Shown here: positions 33,877-45,204 of the stretch, piece by piece
Layout: each line of letters starts with the position of its first letter
Numbering within the stretch: position 1 is the first letter of the stretch
Source: Elgaria multicarinata webbii
Lineage: Eukaryota; Chordata; Lepidosauria; Squamata; Anguidae
Assembly: GCF_023053635.1 (NCBI RefSeq)
Contig: NC_086173.1
Span: 144,059,197 to 144,123,196, forward strand
DNA length: 64,000 bases
Reading direction: 5' to 3'
The notes under the pieces: model-generated
What the model was told of the DNA's origin: nothing
The model's input: the letters and a program-made list of their open reading frames with translations, nothing else
The model's database searches: none
Program-made: the position numbers and the translations under genes

Positions 33877-34828
33877 AGTCCGAGCAGATAGCACTGGTTT
33901 TGATGGGTAAATAGCCTGACGGTATAAAGCAGCTGCAGAGGAATCCCCTTTTCCCTCTTCTCTGAAGGAAGACCCTTAGGCAGTGTGTCAGCTCAAAGAG
34001 CAGAAGAATGACTCCAATACTGTGAGCCAGGCCTCAGGGAGGAAAGCTTAGTTTTGAACATCTGTAGTATGGAAGGCTTGAATGGGACAGCAACCCAGAG
34101 GGACTGAGTTTTCTAACTTCTTGATGGAAGCAGGGTATTACGTGGTGCTCCGGCTCTCTGATTTGTGGCATGCTGACTCCTCCTGGGTATTGTGAATTGA
34201 GCTGTAGGGGCCTGAGGAAGGTCCTGCTTTGTTCCTTCCCACCCCCCATCCACCCCAATACTCCCATGGCCACCCAGGCTGAATTAAAAGCAATGTACAT
34301 GTGTGTTCTTATTTTGCATGAAATTGGCTAAATCCTGCTGCTTCCTGCCTCTTGCAAACCCCCCCCCCATTAGCTTTTGATTGAGCTCCCCAAAGAGGTT
34401 CACCTGGCTCCACCCACTTTGACATAAGGAAAAGCCTGTTGTGTTCACCCAGAATTTAAAAATAATTCATGTAGTCTTGGCCTCCAACTATTTAAATCTG
34501 AATTTTAATTCTGGGGTTGCTGCATGTTTTTAAGTGTGTTTATGCTACCTTTAATTTTAAGGTCATGTTTTATTTTGTATTTGAAATGTTCTAATGTTTT
34601 TTTATTGTATGACACCCAGAGATCTGTACATTATGGGGCATATAAATGTTTGTAATGAAAAAACATAAGAACAACACAAATTATTATTGTGGTTGTTAGT
34701 TAAGCTACTTTTTAACATGCGGGGCTCTGCATTTTTAACTGCTGCTGTTTTATTGTCATAATGTTGCAATATTTTTAGTTTCAGGCTGTGTTTTTTATTT
34801 GGTGTTTTTTTGTTTGATGATCTATTTT

Positions 34829-34963
34829 CAGCCTTCCCCAACCTGCTACTTCCCAGATCTGTTGGACTACAGCTCCCATAATCCCCAGCAGTGTGCCCCA
34901 TGGCTGTGCTGTTGTGGACGATGGAAGTTGTAGTCCAATGTGCCTGGAGCGTGCCAGGTTATT
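34829..34963. mobile_element. hAT foldback MITE, family A
   Basis: The left end is CAGCCTTCCCCAACCTGCTA; the right arm (GGAAGTTGTAGTCCAATGTG, GAGCGTGCCAGGTT) has a decayed terminus. Confidence 0.6.
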
Positions 34964-35311
34964 TGAGCTATATGTTACGATTTTGATGTGAAATATATTA
35001 GCATATATCAGTCTTTGAAATAAAGACAGTAGTTCAGCCAAGAGATCCAAAGGGTGACGCTCTGAAAGTCCTGGGTTGGACCCCAGCCTTTGACCCTCTG
35101 TTTATTCTGGGTAATGACGCCCAGTCTGCGTTTTGTGGGGCTCTTTTAGTAAATACATTTGTTTCTTGACAACCCATCCACCCAGTAAAAATAATAATCC
35201 ATACATCTAAGCACATAGTGTCCCAAAGCCTATGAAACCCTTTCTGCTTGGGGGAAGCCACCTTTGAGTGCATCCAGGTAGAGGGCTCCTAGTGCTACCG
35301 GTCAAAAGGCA

Positions 35312-35425
35312 TTGGCTGAGTTTGGATGACATGCTAATCAACGGTTGTTTCCCATTCTGTTCCTATTACACAGACACACACACACCCAGTTGATTAGCGT
35401 GTCATCCGAACCCAGCCATTGGGTG
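35312..35425. mobile_element. Foldback element, family G
   Basis: Inverted arms TGGCTGAGTTTGGATGACAT, GCTAATCAAC and GTTGATTAGCGTGTCATCCG, AACCCAGCCA flank about 40 bp containing (CA)n. Confidence 0.6.
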
Positions 35426-35465
35426 CAGCTCTTCCATCTTTCTCTCTTTAACAGATTTTTTCTGG

Positions 35466-36078
35466 GCAGGATCTACACTACTGCTTTATAATGGTTTTGA
35501 CAACAGTTCAGACGGAGGACACATTATGAGCTTCAGCCCACATACCTGCTTCCCTCGGATTATCTCCGTAGTGCTAAGCTTTTGCCATTGTTGTTGTTTT
35601 TGCTACCTGGTATGCGATCCTTTGCATACCAAGAAGTGAGTTTAAGGGAGGAAATGTAAAAAAAAAAAATCATTAAAAATCAATGGATGACCCAATTCAA
35701 TTCAAATTTGGTATGCTTAAAGCTCTCCCTAATATCTATTACTGTGCCAATTTTGGTGTCTTTATCTTTAAAGCTTACACAGATGTAAGCATTTCTTTAA
35801 AATCCTGCTCCTGTGCCCCAGCGACAGCTCGGAAGATACGCTCAAAAAGTAGGGGCTAAATACGGGGAATCTTTTGGCTTTATTACACAATTAAGGCAGG
35901 AGGCCTGGGAGTACTTCACAATCAAAGCAGATTATAAAGTGGAAAACTTCTGAGTCCTTTGCATGCAATTCGCAGTGATTGCACAGTATAACGCTGGTGT
36001 GATAAAGCTCTACATATACCATTTTCAAACCGTTTTCAAAGTGTTATATCCTGCTTGGTGTAGATCTGGCCCTGGTAA
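35466..36078. mobile_element. Family D foldback element carrying element E
   Basis: The outer ends GGATCTACACTACTGCTTTA and CTGCTTGGTGTAGATCTGG belong to family D. Positions 35529-36013 are a different 485-bp element (E), also present in inverse orientation at 45205-45681. Confidence 0.6.
35529..36013 (-). mobile_element. Unclassified short DNA transposon, element E
   Basis: Ends AGCTTCAGCCCACATACC and GGTGTGATAAAGCT are imperfect inverted repeats. The body (TTTGGTATGCTTAAAGCTCT, CTTTATCTTTAAAGCTTACA) matches the 45205 copy along its whole length with scattered substitutions. No coding frame was seen. Confidence 0.55.
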
Positions 36079-36619
36079 GAAAAAAGAGGGAAGAAGTGTT
36101 GGAAAAATATGGGTTACTGATGGCAGGCGACAACATCTGCCCCCCACCCCCTGTAAAATTTCGTGTTTGAGGCAAGGCGCTTGCATGATGAGAGCGTCAT
36201 CTGGAAGCACTCTTTCTTGGAGAATTTTTCAGTGGGGGGACATCTCATATTGCTCTGGCGCCCAGAGTAGCATGTGGAGAACATGGTGTCCTTCGATGAA
36301 TCAGAAGTTGGCCTTCTCCTCCTTAGTCAGAAGCTACTTTTTTCACTAGGACCATCTTTTGAATTGTCCCAAAGCTGTAGGCTCAGCAGTTTGAGCTTTT
36401 ATTTATTTATTCCTTTATTTTATTTTATTTTACTTCTAGGCTGCCTTTAAGGATGGAACCGTCTCATTTGCATTACATTTCTATCCCCCCCCCTCCAATT
36501 ACTTATCCCCGTTCAAGCAGAGACAGGCAAAAGGCTCTTTAACCCTTTCTCGTGAGGTTGCTAGAACTGGGCCAGAGGGTTAAAGGCATAAGAACTGTCT
36601 TGCTGGAGCAGGCCAAAGG

Positions 36620-36949
36620 TAGTGTGACCATATGGAAAGGAGGACAGGGCTCCTGTATCTTTAACGGTTGTATTGAAATGGGAATTTCAGCAGGTGTTAT
36701 TTGTGTGCGTGCTGCACCTGGTGAAATTCCCTCTTCATCACAACACTTAAAGCTGCAGGAGCCCTGCCCTCTTGAGCAGATACAAAAGAAGGCAGGGCTC
36801 TTCCAACTTTAACTCCATTTAACTGTTGTGATGAAGAGGGAATTTCACAAGGTGCTGCGTGCATACAAATGCCACCTGCTGAAATCCCCTTCTCTATAAG
36901 CTGTTAAAGATACAGGAGCCCTGTCCTCCTTTCCAATATGGTCATCCTA
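36620..36949. mobile_element. hAT-like foldback element, family B, with target duplication
   Basis: This 330-bp element runs from TAGTGTGACCATATGG to CCAATATGGTCATCCTA. It is flanked by GCCAAAGG (36612-36619) and GCCAAAAG (36950-36957), an 8-bp duplication with one mismatch, which supports a hAT origin. Confidence 0.8.
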
Positions 36950-37217
36950 GCCAAAAGTCCACTTAGTTCAGAATGGCCTGACCAGGGTCGCCTGCAAAGC
37001 TCTCCAGTGGGACAAGATGGAGGAAGCCATCCATAGGAACATGGGAAGCTGCCATATATCAGCAAACCATGTGTCCCTCTAACTCAGTGCTGTCTACACC
37101 AGGAATGCAGAATCTCACACCATCTTGGGTTCACCAAATGGCCACACTCCCTTTTTTGACCCCACCCCTTTTCCCCCAGACATCAATCATTTGATAGTTT
37201 CCTGGCTTTTTGTGCAG

Positions 37218-37330
37218 AACGCAGGTGGTTCCAATGTCAGTGAGACAATGAATCCTTTCCCGGCTTCAGTCAGAACTCCAAAGGAGCTACCCAAGGTGCA
37301 CCTGGAGTGGATTCACCACCCTACAGACAT
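37218..37330. mobile_element. Foldback element, family C, partial
   Basis: Blocks AGACAATGAATCCTTTCCCG and AGGAGCTACCCAAGGTGCA match the left arm of the other C copies; the right arm is shortened. Confidence 0.4.
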
Positions 37331-37374
37331 CAGAGCCATCAGCTTCTCTTGCTTTGGGGCAGTTTCCCCCCATT

Positions 37375-37558
37375 CTAAAAGGCAGAAATATTGTTCCTAA
37401 CAGTTACTGGCCGGAAGAGGTTTGAGCTGGTATTTCGGCCCTGTCTATGTCGTTCTTGGTCCAGCCCTTTTTTGCCTTGGCTGGGCAATGTGGCCCTGAA
37501 AGCTTCTCTGAAATGGATTTCGGCCCTGGGGCTAAAAGAGATTCAACATCCCTGGAGT
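37375..37558 (-). mobile_element. hAT-like element, family I, partial
   Basis: In reverse it begins CCAGGGATGTTGAATCTCTT, TTAGCCCCAGGGCCGAAATC, the family I left end, which is CAG-like and consistent with hAT. Confidence 0.45.
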
Positions 37559-37855
37559 AGATGAGGGCAGAAGGCCAGGCAAGATCTTCCGATAGATCTC
37601 GGGATGATTTGAAGTGAGGTTTCTGACTCCCAGTTGTTTCACAATAGTAACAACAAAATGACTTCCCCCACCTAAGTTCGGCTGCTGAAATGAAGAGAGG
37701 TTGGGATAACCAGGAGTGGACTTTGGTGTGTGAAACATCTGTGAGCTCAGTTCAGTTCTGGCCCTAGAAACAAATTCCGGGGCAGGCTCAGGGTGTGCTG
37801 AGAGATACCCTATCCTGTGCTGCTAAATGCAGGCCCTTTTCACCTGGCTCTGCAC

Positions 37856-37952
37856 CAGCCTTTTCCAACCCGGTGCCCTCCAGATGTGTTGGCTGAAGGT
37901 AATGGGAGTTGTAGTCCAACACAACCAGAGGGCACCAGGTTGGTGGAGGCTG
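37856..37952. mobile_element. hAT foldback MITE, family A
   Basis: Ends CAGCCTTTTCCAACCCGGTG and GGGCACCAGGTTGGTGGAGG CTG; the body is the family palindrome. Confidence 0.7.
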
Positions 37953-37967
37953 ATTTACATCAATTGG

Positions 37968-38076
37968 CAGCGGGTCTCTGATTTTGCGTCTTTCCCCATC
38001 CAACCTGGAGATGCCGGGGACTGAACCTGGGACGTTTGGCATGCAAACCAGGTGCTCAGCAGCTGAGCTGCAGCCC
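37968..38076 (-). mobile_element. tRNA-derived SINE
   Basis: In reverse: GGCTGCAGCTCAGCTGCTGA, GCACCTGGTTTGCATGCC, CCCAGGTTCAGTCCCC and GGCATCTCCAGGTTGGAT. The A- and B-box-like segments are well preserved. Confidence 0.7.
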
Positions 38077-38685
38077 ATTCTTGCTTGTCCCCAGCACTTG
38101 GTAATTAGAGAGAATCTGCTGGCTTTAAGCATGTTAGGAACAGCAGGTGAGTCATATCAGCCCCTTTGCTGGAGGCTTCCCTTTGTTGTCCTGTTAGTAT
38201 TCCCCCCACCCCAGGGCTGCTTCATTGCAGGTATGTAGAGCGGTCAGGCAGCTCTTTCTCCAGCAGCAGCAGCAGAAGCTGAAAAGCCTTGCATGAATAC
38301 AGCGGGTGACTGAACCTCAGAGGAGGAAACGGGGAGATGCAGGAAAGATGAAGCAAAGATGTTTTAGCCCGGATTTCGAGCGGCTGGTTTTGCTGTCATC
38401 CTGCTGCACTCTAAGACCGGCTGTATTTCATGCTGTGGCTGGCTTTGGAGTCAGAGCCCTGCTCCTCAAACTCACATGAGCTCAGACACACACAGTTCCA
38501 GAAAATGGATCATCGTAACCTCGCTGGAGAAAGGTTTGGGGTGGGAGGAAGCAGCAACAGCAGCAGTGCGCACAGGAACCAGCCCCACAATCCACTGCCA
38601 AACACAATAAAAACTGGATCAGCAAAAAGCCTTCATCAGCCTTTGCTTGTGCTTTAGTCTCAGCAGCCGCTCTGACAAGGAGATG

Positions 38686-38686
<1 letters not shown>

Positions 38687-38726
<40 letters not shown>

Positions 38727-38740
38727 CACGCGCGCGCACA
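38687..38740. repeat. (TG)n plus CG-rich alternating tract
   Basis: A (TG)n run to 38723 passes without a break into ACGCACGCGCGCGCACA. The whole 54 bp strictly alternates purine and pyrimidine. Confidence 0.95.
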
Positions 38741-39061
38741 AGGGGGGGAATAGATACACATGCTCCCTGGGGACCCAGCAGGAGTGCTGGCAGAGCAGGG
38801 AAGCTGCAGCAAGAATGGGAGGGGGGGAAGGAGAAAGAAGGCTGGAGTGGGTGTGGGGGGAGAACCATTGCCTGGAAATGTTGTGTTGCAGATTTTTCTC
38901 AGATTTCAAAGCTACGGTTTGTTTATGATCCGGTCTCAACTCACCCAGAGAGATCTAATGCCTTTGGTAAGGTAAGGGAGTGCCAAATTCCTCTTCAGAT
39001 CTCAGACTTCGACATAATGAGCGGTAGCACTAGCAATATTTATTATAGCTATTTATTATTG

Positions 39062-39131
39062 TTGTTGTAAACTGCCCAGAGAGCTTTGGCTACTGACGAT
39101 ATAGCTATGAAATCATCATCATCATCATCAT
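39062..39131 (+). mobile_element. Very short L2 3' tail with (ATC)n
   Basis: AAACTGCCCAGAGAGCTTTG and GCTACTGACGATATAGCTAT, then (ATC)n at 39112-39131. Confidence 0.55.
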
Positions 39132-39859
39132 CCACATCATTGCGACCCCTTGCTTGATTGACAGGCAGAGAGCTCCTCCCCCTCCTCCCCACCTCTGTTG
39201 TCTGGGCCAGAGGGAGAGGCAAGTGAATAAGCTGGTTGCCATGGTGAAGAGGAGGAGCAACTCCTGGAGGCTCTTGTTCAGTGGCCCCCTGCTGGGAAGT
39301 GGGCCCTCAGCGGGTGCCCAACCCTACCTACCCTAGGTACCAGCCCTTCCTGTCTTGTAGATGAGGGGCTGAAACTGAGAGGAGTCACAAGAAGACTCAG
39401 TCAGGTCATAGAGGGGGCGGAATTTCATTGGTTTATGAAAGCTGAACCCTTTCTCAGCTTGTGCCTTTAACCACTCCATTACACCTGCTTTTGGGTAGAA
39501 TTTTTATTTTTTACCAATGAAGCCCAGAGGCTGAGCAATAGGAGCATGGGTAAAGGAATGCCGTGAGACCATGGCTGGAGTGGAATTCCAGTCCAGGGTG
39601 CTGAGATCCAAAGACTCATCTTCAACTGCTGTGTTTTATGAGTACCTCCCCAATAACCCATCAGACTCAACAATCTCAATCTGATAAATCATGTTTTTAT
39701 TAGACAGAGATACTGGTTTGGAGCAGCCTAGGGCATCAAGTTGGTGAAGGATGCTGTACAAGATCCCCCTAGAAACTCTGTCCAACCCATTTCTGTTCTC
39801 TTCAAAAGATTACAATTATTTATACAGTCGGTCGAATGTACAAAAGCCTGATTTTTAGC

Positions 39860-40380
39860 ATTTTAAAAAACGTGTTCCATTTTTATCCCACCCTTTCTCC
39901 AGAGAGCATAGAATGATAAATGGTCCCATACATTTTTCATCACAACAAGGTTCTTCTCCAGGTGCCTACTCCGAAGCAAGCTCGGAGGATGGCAACAAGG
40001 GAGAGGGCCTTCTCAGTAGTGGCCCCCCAATTATGGAATGATTTCCCTTCTGAGGCCTGCCTGGCGCCAACATTGTTATCTTTTCAGTGCCAGGTCAAGA
40101 CCTTTCTCTTCTCCCAGGCATTTAACAGCACTAGTTGAGTTTTTAATTGACCCCCTGGTTGAGAGTTCAAAGTTGTTTTTACATGTATATTGTCTTTGTA
40201 TGGTGTCTGTTTTATGCTTTTATGGTTGTAAATTTTGTATATTGATTTTTAATGTTTAATGTTTTAATCTTTGTAAACTGCCCAGAGAGCTTTGGCTATG
40301 GGGCGGTATAGAAATGTAAATATTAATAATAATAATAATAACAACAACAATAACAACAACAACAACAACAACAAGAAGAA
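39860..40380 (+). mobile_element. L2 LINE 3' end
   Basis: The ORF end reads VPTPKQARRMATRERAFSV, APQLWNDFPSEACLAPTLLS, FQCQVKTFLFSQAFNSTS and a stop at 40138. The 3' UTR ends AACTGCCCAGAGAGCTTTGG and GGGCGGTATAGAAATGTAAA, with a mixed (AAT)n(AAC)n tail to 40380. It is the same family as 28933-29400. Confidence 0.85.
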
Positions 40381-40512
40381 GCCTGTGAGGTAGGCTAGGT
40401 TGGCAGACAGTGACTGGTTCTCGGTCACCTAGTAAGCTTTGTAGCTGAGTGGGGATTTGAACCTGGGTCTGTCTGGTCATAGCCCAACACTCTAACCATT
40501 AGGCCACATGGC
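40381..40512 (-). mobile_element. Sauria-like SINE, 3'-truncated
   Basis: In reverse it starts with the tRNA-like head (GCCATGTGGCCTAATGGTTA, GAGTGTTGGGCTATGACC), then CCAGGTTCAAATCCCCACTC and the core to CTACCTCACAGG. It abuts the L2 tail directly. Confidence 0.75.
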
Positions 40513-40719
40513 TTCTCTTGTGAAGCTTATCATAATTCCAGATTTTGCAGCTAGACCACATAAATTCCGCATATAGGAATGCCAACCGTTTTCTGGCAGG
40601 GCTTTTTTTATTATCGTTGGCCTCTGTAGGCCAACACCAGGCTCAGATACAGAAATCAACAAGTGAGGCTTTTCAGACATGGAATGTAACATTCCCACTT
40701 GCTCATTGCTGCCGATCAA

Positions 40720-40905
40720 TCTGCACAGCCACAGGGGCTGGTTCAGGAGCCGGCAGCTGTACTCCTGTGCCTTTAACAGTTACCCAGCTGGCAGAAATTG
40801 AACAGGTGCAGCATAGATAGGCAGTGCTTCTTTACCTGTTGAATTTCTACCTGGCATGCATCTGTTAAAAGGCAAAGGAGACCTACAAGAGAAAAAGCTG
40901 GCAGC
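40720..40905. mobile_element. Older foldback element resembling family B
   Basis: Arms CTCCTGTGCCTTTAACAGTT, GAAATTGAACAGGTGCAGC and, reversed, ACCTGTTGAATTTCTACC, TGTTAAAAGGCAAAGGAG recall the layout of family B but are diverged. Confidence 0.4.
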
Positions 40906-41383
40906 CCCATCCATATGGCAGAGCCTTTAGCCTGCTGCATCCCCCAGGTTGTCTCTTAATTATACTAGTAATTATACATGAGGACATGTATGCAACCCTA
41001 ATACAGGTGCTGTTGACCCTACAATCTTAATTGTGTGTAGGTATCTGTTTGATAGTACTTTCTCCCAGGAGGTTCTAACTGGAGCTTTAAATGACCATGG
41101 AATTCATTTCATGCATTACTATTAAACGAACAAAAGCCATACCTTTGAAATGGTTCTGAATACTCATTTGGAGCCTTTTTATCTTCCAGTTTTCTCCTAG
41201 TGGTCCATCAGAATAGGTCAGAGGGAGTAGAGAGGGAGAGCAGAAAAAGGGAGATTGGCACCGTAAACTGCCCAGTCTTTAATTCAAACCCATTTTAGCA
41301 AAGGCATCCAATGTTCTGAGAAGGTTTCTTTGCACACAGAATCCACAAATCACAGGGGCAAGGGGGTGGGACTCGTGGGAGTC

Positions 41384-41550
41384 TATTAAAAGCAAGACTC
41401 AAGCCCCCTTCAGCATCCCGGCTCTCAGGGCAAGGGAGGAGGAGGAGGAGGAGAAGACAAAGACGAAGTTGTTTTGGCCTGGTGATTTCTTTCTCTTTGG
41501 GGACTTGGCATTTGCAGTTTCTGTGTTCTCTGCTTTGTGGAAAAGTAAGT
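41384..41550 (+). promoter_or_regulatory. Possible TATA-driven non-coding first exon
   Basis: A TATA-like TATTAAAAG (41384-41392) is followed about 150 bases later by a perfect donor, GTAAGT (41545-41550). The intervening purine-rich sequence, about 41415-41544, has no ATG. It lies in the LHFPL4 intron on the same strand, so it could be an alternative leader exon or a lncRNA exon. A chance pairing is also possible. Confidence 0.25.
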
Positions 41551-41633
41551 CCTACTCATCTCTTAGAGTTCCTTTAAGGATTTTCAATCCATTTCACAAT
41601 GTGTTTCCCTAACCTTCCCATTTTCTTGTAGAT

Positions 41634-41696
41634 AATATTAGTTAATAGTTAACTATTAGTTAATATTAGTTAATATTAGTTAATATTAGTTAATAG
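41634..41696. repeat. 10-bp tandem repeat
   Basis: A TTAGTTAATA unit is repeated about five to six times, with an imperfect inverted start (TTAATAGTTAACTATTAG). Confidence 0.9.
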
Positions 41697-41799
41697 TCTG
41701 ATCTCTGTAAGTTTTGCCAGTGTACATTCTTCATTCATTTATATGCAGACTTCCTGGGGGGGGGGGGGGGGAAGCACAGGAAGACTTACTTTTGAGTAA

Positions 41800-42842
41800 T
41801 CATAGAATCATAGAAAGCAGAGTTGGAAGGGACCTACAAGGCCATCGAGTCCAACCCCCTGCTCAATGCAGGAATTCACCCTAAAGCATCCCTGACAGAT
41901 GGCTGTCCAGCTGCCTCTTGAAGGCCTCTAGTGTGGGAGAGCCCACAACCTCACCAGGCAACTGATTCCATTGTCGTACTGCTCTAACAGTCAGGAAGTT
42001 CTTCCTGATGTCCAGCTGGAATCTGGCTTCCTTTAACTTGAGCCTGTTATTCCGTGTCCTGCACTCTGGGAGGATCGAGAAGAGATCCTGGCCCTCCTCT
42101 GTGTGACAACCTTTTAAGTATTTGAAGAGTGCTATCCTGTCTCCCCTCAATCTTCTCTTCTCCAGGCTAAACATGCCCAGTTCTTTCAGTCTCTCTTCAT
42201 AGGGCTTTGTTTCCAGACCCCTGATCATCCTGGTGTCCTCCTCTGAACACGCTCCAGCTTGTCTGCGTCCTTCTTGAATTGTGGAGCCCAGAACTGGACG
42301 CAATACTCTAGATGAGGCCTAACCAGGGCTGAATAGAGAGGAACCAGTACCTCACGTGATTTGGAAGCTATACTTCTATTAATGCAGCCCAAAATAGCAT
42401 TGGCCTTTCTTGCAGCCATATCACACTGTTGGCTCATATTCAGCTTGCAATCTACAACAATTCCAAGATCCTTCTCGTTTGTAGTATTGCTGAGCCAAGT
42501 ATCCCCCATCTTGTAACTGTGCCTTTGGTTTCTATTTCCTAAATGTAGAACTTGGCATTTATCCCTATTAAATTTCATCCTGTTATTTTCAGCCCAGCAC
42601 TCCAGCCTATCAAGATCACTTTGAAGTTTGTTTCTGTCTTCCAGGGTATTAGCTATCCCACCCAATTTTGTGTCATCTGCAAATTTGATAAGCGTTCCCT
42701 GCACCTCTTCGTCCAAAACATTAATAAAAATGTTGAAGAGCACTGGGTCCAGGACTGAGCCCTGCGGTACCCCACTCGTTGAGAAGGTTCCATTGATAAG
42801 TACTCTTTGAGTCCGATGCATAGGATTGTGTCCCATGCATAG
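41800..42842 (-). mobile_element. CR1 LINE, 3' ~1 kb
   Basis: The minus strand carries reverse-transcriptase sequence from VPQGSVLDPVLFNIFIN through the catalytic FADD (42672-42683), DLGIVVDCKLNMSQQC and LVRPHLEYCVQFWAP, then in another frame [18 protein letters not shown] to LSGML. The 3' UTR ends at TCATAGAATCATAG. One frame change near 42230 separates the two open stretches; otherwise the copy is well preserved. Confidence 0.88.
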
Positions 42843-43373
42843 GATTGTGTTGTTAAATTTATGATCTATCTGTGTGCACGTTTGAATTTGATTGCCTACT
42901 TAATCTGCCGACTCAGGGACCCTTTTTCCTATCTGTCTGAAATTTGGCCAGTCTGTTCCTATTGGGGGTTGCAGAATGCCTGGGAATTTTGCACCCATTG
43001 GGTAGAAAACACAGATGTTACAGGCAGCAGAAGAGCAGCTGGGTCCCGCCCCCACCCGCCGGCCGTTGAAAGCAGTGGGAAACTGAAATGAATGGGAATA
43101 ATGAAAATGAATAAAATAATAATGAAAATGACTGTGAATTTAACAAATGAATAATGAAAATGAACGAGGTTTTCAATAATGAAAATGAGTGGAATAATTA
43201 ACCCACCCACCCATTATTTCTCTCATATCCCTGGAAACAGCTGCTGCTTTCATGATTCCACAGTGAAGTACACAGTGGGGTTTTTGAAGTGGGGAACAGA
43301 GCATAAGTCAGTGCTTAAAGGATCTTCAGGCATTAGATCAGTTCTAGTGTAGCTGCATTGTACTGTATACTCA

Positions 43374-44548
43374 CTAGTGTAAAGCCCATGTCGCCATGGG
43401 CACTAATAGTCTGAGAATGATTGGATGAAAATATGTTTGGCCGTTGCCCTTATGACTGGAACAACTTTACACAGGATTGATGTATTTTTTAAAAAAATGA
43501 TTTATTAAACTTAAAACAAATCTACTGAAATACTTCTGGGAAGGGGTAAATGTGAAGCCATTATTACGCTGGCCTTGGTGTTTGGTGTCGATAACTTGAA
43601 CTACAATATCAGAGAGGCAACAGACAAACGCTTGAGAAAGCGACATATAATTGTCCGTGACTGAAAACAGGAGCTGATAAGGAAAGGCCAATTTTCTCCA
43701 AGGTCGGTCCCTTGCCCAGGTCCATCTCCAGACATCCCCCCATTTTCTTGGAGGGACTGCTTGCTCCCCAACCCTTTTGCAAGGTAGGGCAGAGAGGAAA
43801 CATTCAAATTAACCCTACAAATGTCCACACACACACATACACCCCCCTCCCTGCCAGGTTCACCTCCATTTTCCCCATAACCCTTATTGTGGGGGAGGGG
43901 TGCGCCTTCCTCCTCTCATCTCTGCTAGGGTGAGGTGGGGAAGCTGAGGTACAAATCGAGCCCTCCCTCCATTTAAAACTCCCTCAACATACCCCCGTCC
44001 TTCTCTCCCCCTATTTTGACCCTTTCTTTTTCTGAGGGGCTCTCCCCACTCCTGCCCCCTTCCTCCCCTGGGGTACACTGCTCCCTTCAAGGCCAAGCCT
44101 GGCATTTGCACCACACTTGCTCCCCCTTCTGCAGCCCTCACCACAAGGCAGGAGCTGCTTCCGTGACTGCTGAGGCGGTTGCAGTGACTGGTCCCCAGGT
44201 CTAAAGAGATGGAGGAGGCAGAATAGCAGCCTCAGCCAGCACTGCCCCCTGCCGCCGCCGCTGCCTCCCGTGAGGCTCTCCCTGCTGAGGACAATATGGT
44301 GCTGTTTGGTGTGGAGCGCATAAACCAGCACTGAACTGTAGAGCAAAAGGAGACTGTCGGGCACTTAGCCAAGAAACATATGGTTTCGCTACTAAAGTTC
44401 GAGCTTTTAACTTTTTTGAAGTTTCAGAATTTTCTGCGCGACTATACTGCTCAGGCTTCAGTTTAAAATAAAAATGAGCAAAATCGGTCTGGTCGGTCTC
44501 GGGTAATAAGCTTTACATCACCGTGTTCTTATATACAGTAGATATAGA
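43374..44548 (-). mobile_element. Helitron with helicase C-terminal remnant
   Basis: On the minus strand it starts TCTATATCTACTGTATATAA after a host A (44549). It ends with a 7-bp-stem hairpin (GCCCATG GCGA CATGGGC, 43401-43384) followed ten bases later by CTAG and a host T (43373), the textbook Helitron 3' end. Between them a Pif1-type helicase end is readable: PTLEKIGL, PVFSHGQLYVAF (43671-43636) and, in a shifted frame, DIVVQVIDTKHQGQ. At 1.17 kb most of Rep/Hel is missing, so this is an internally deleted copy with at least one frameshift. Confidence 0.85.
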
Positions 44549-45204
44549 TTAGCCAGCCTTTGCTCCAAGGAACTCACAATAGCATACACAGGCTAGGCTG
44601 AGAGATGTGTGCGAGACCAGCTAGGGAAGCCGTTGAACCATTGGATGACAATGGAATTAAGGTAGTATTAAAGGAGGACGGAGAAATTGCAGAGAAGCTG
44701 AATGAATTCTTTGCATCGGTGTTCACTGCAGAGGATTCAGGACAGATGCCTGTGCCTAAACTGATGTTTTCAGGTAGGGAGTCGGAGGAATGGGGCAAAT
44801 AGTGGTGACAAAAGATGAAGTTCTCAACCTTATTGACAACTTGAAAGCAAATGAATCACCAGGCCCGGAGAGCATCCATCCTAGAGTTCTCAAAGAACTC
44901 AAATATGACACTGAGGACCTCCTCACAAAAATAGGCATCATGTCTACAGAGCTCAGCCTCTGTACCAGAGGACTGGAAGATGGCCAATGTAACATCAATT
45001 TTCAAAAATGGGATCCAAGTTGGATCCAGGAAATTACAGACTGGTTAGCTTGACATCTGTTCCAGGTAAATTTTATTTAAAACAAAAATACTAAGCATAT
45101 AGAAGGGCATGTTCTGCTGAAGAAGAATCAACATGGCTTCTGCAAAGGCAAGTCCTGTCTCACTAATCTACTAGAATTCTTTGAAAGTGTCAACAAACAT
45201 GTAG

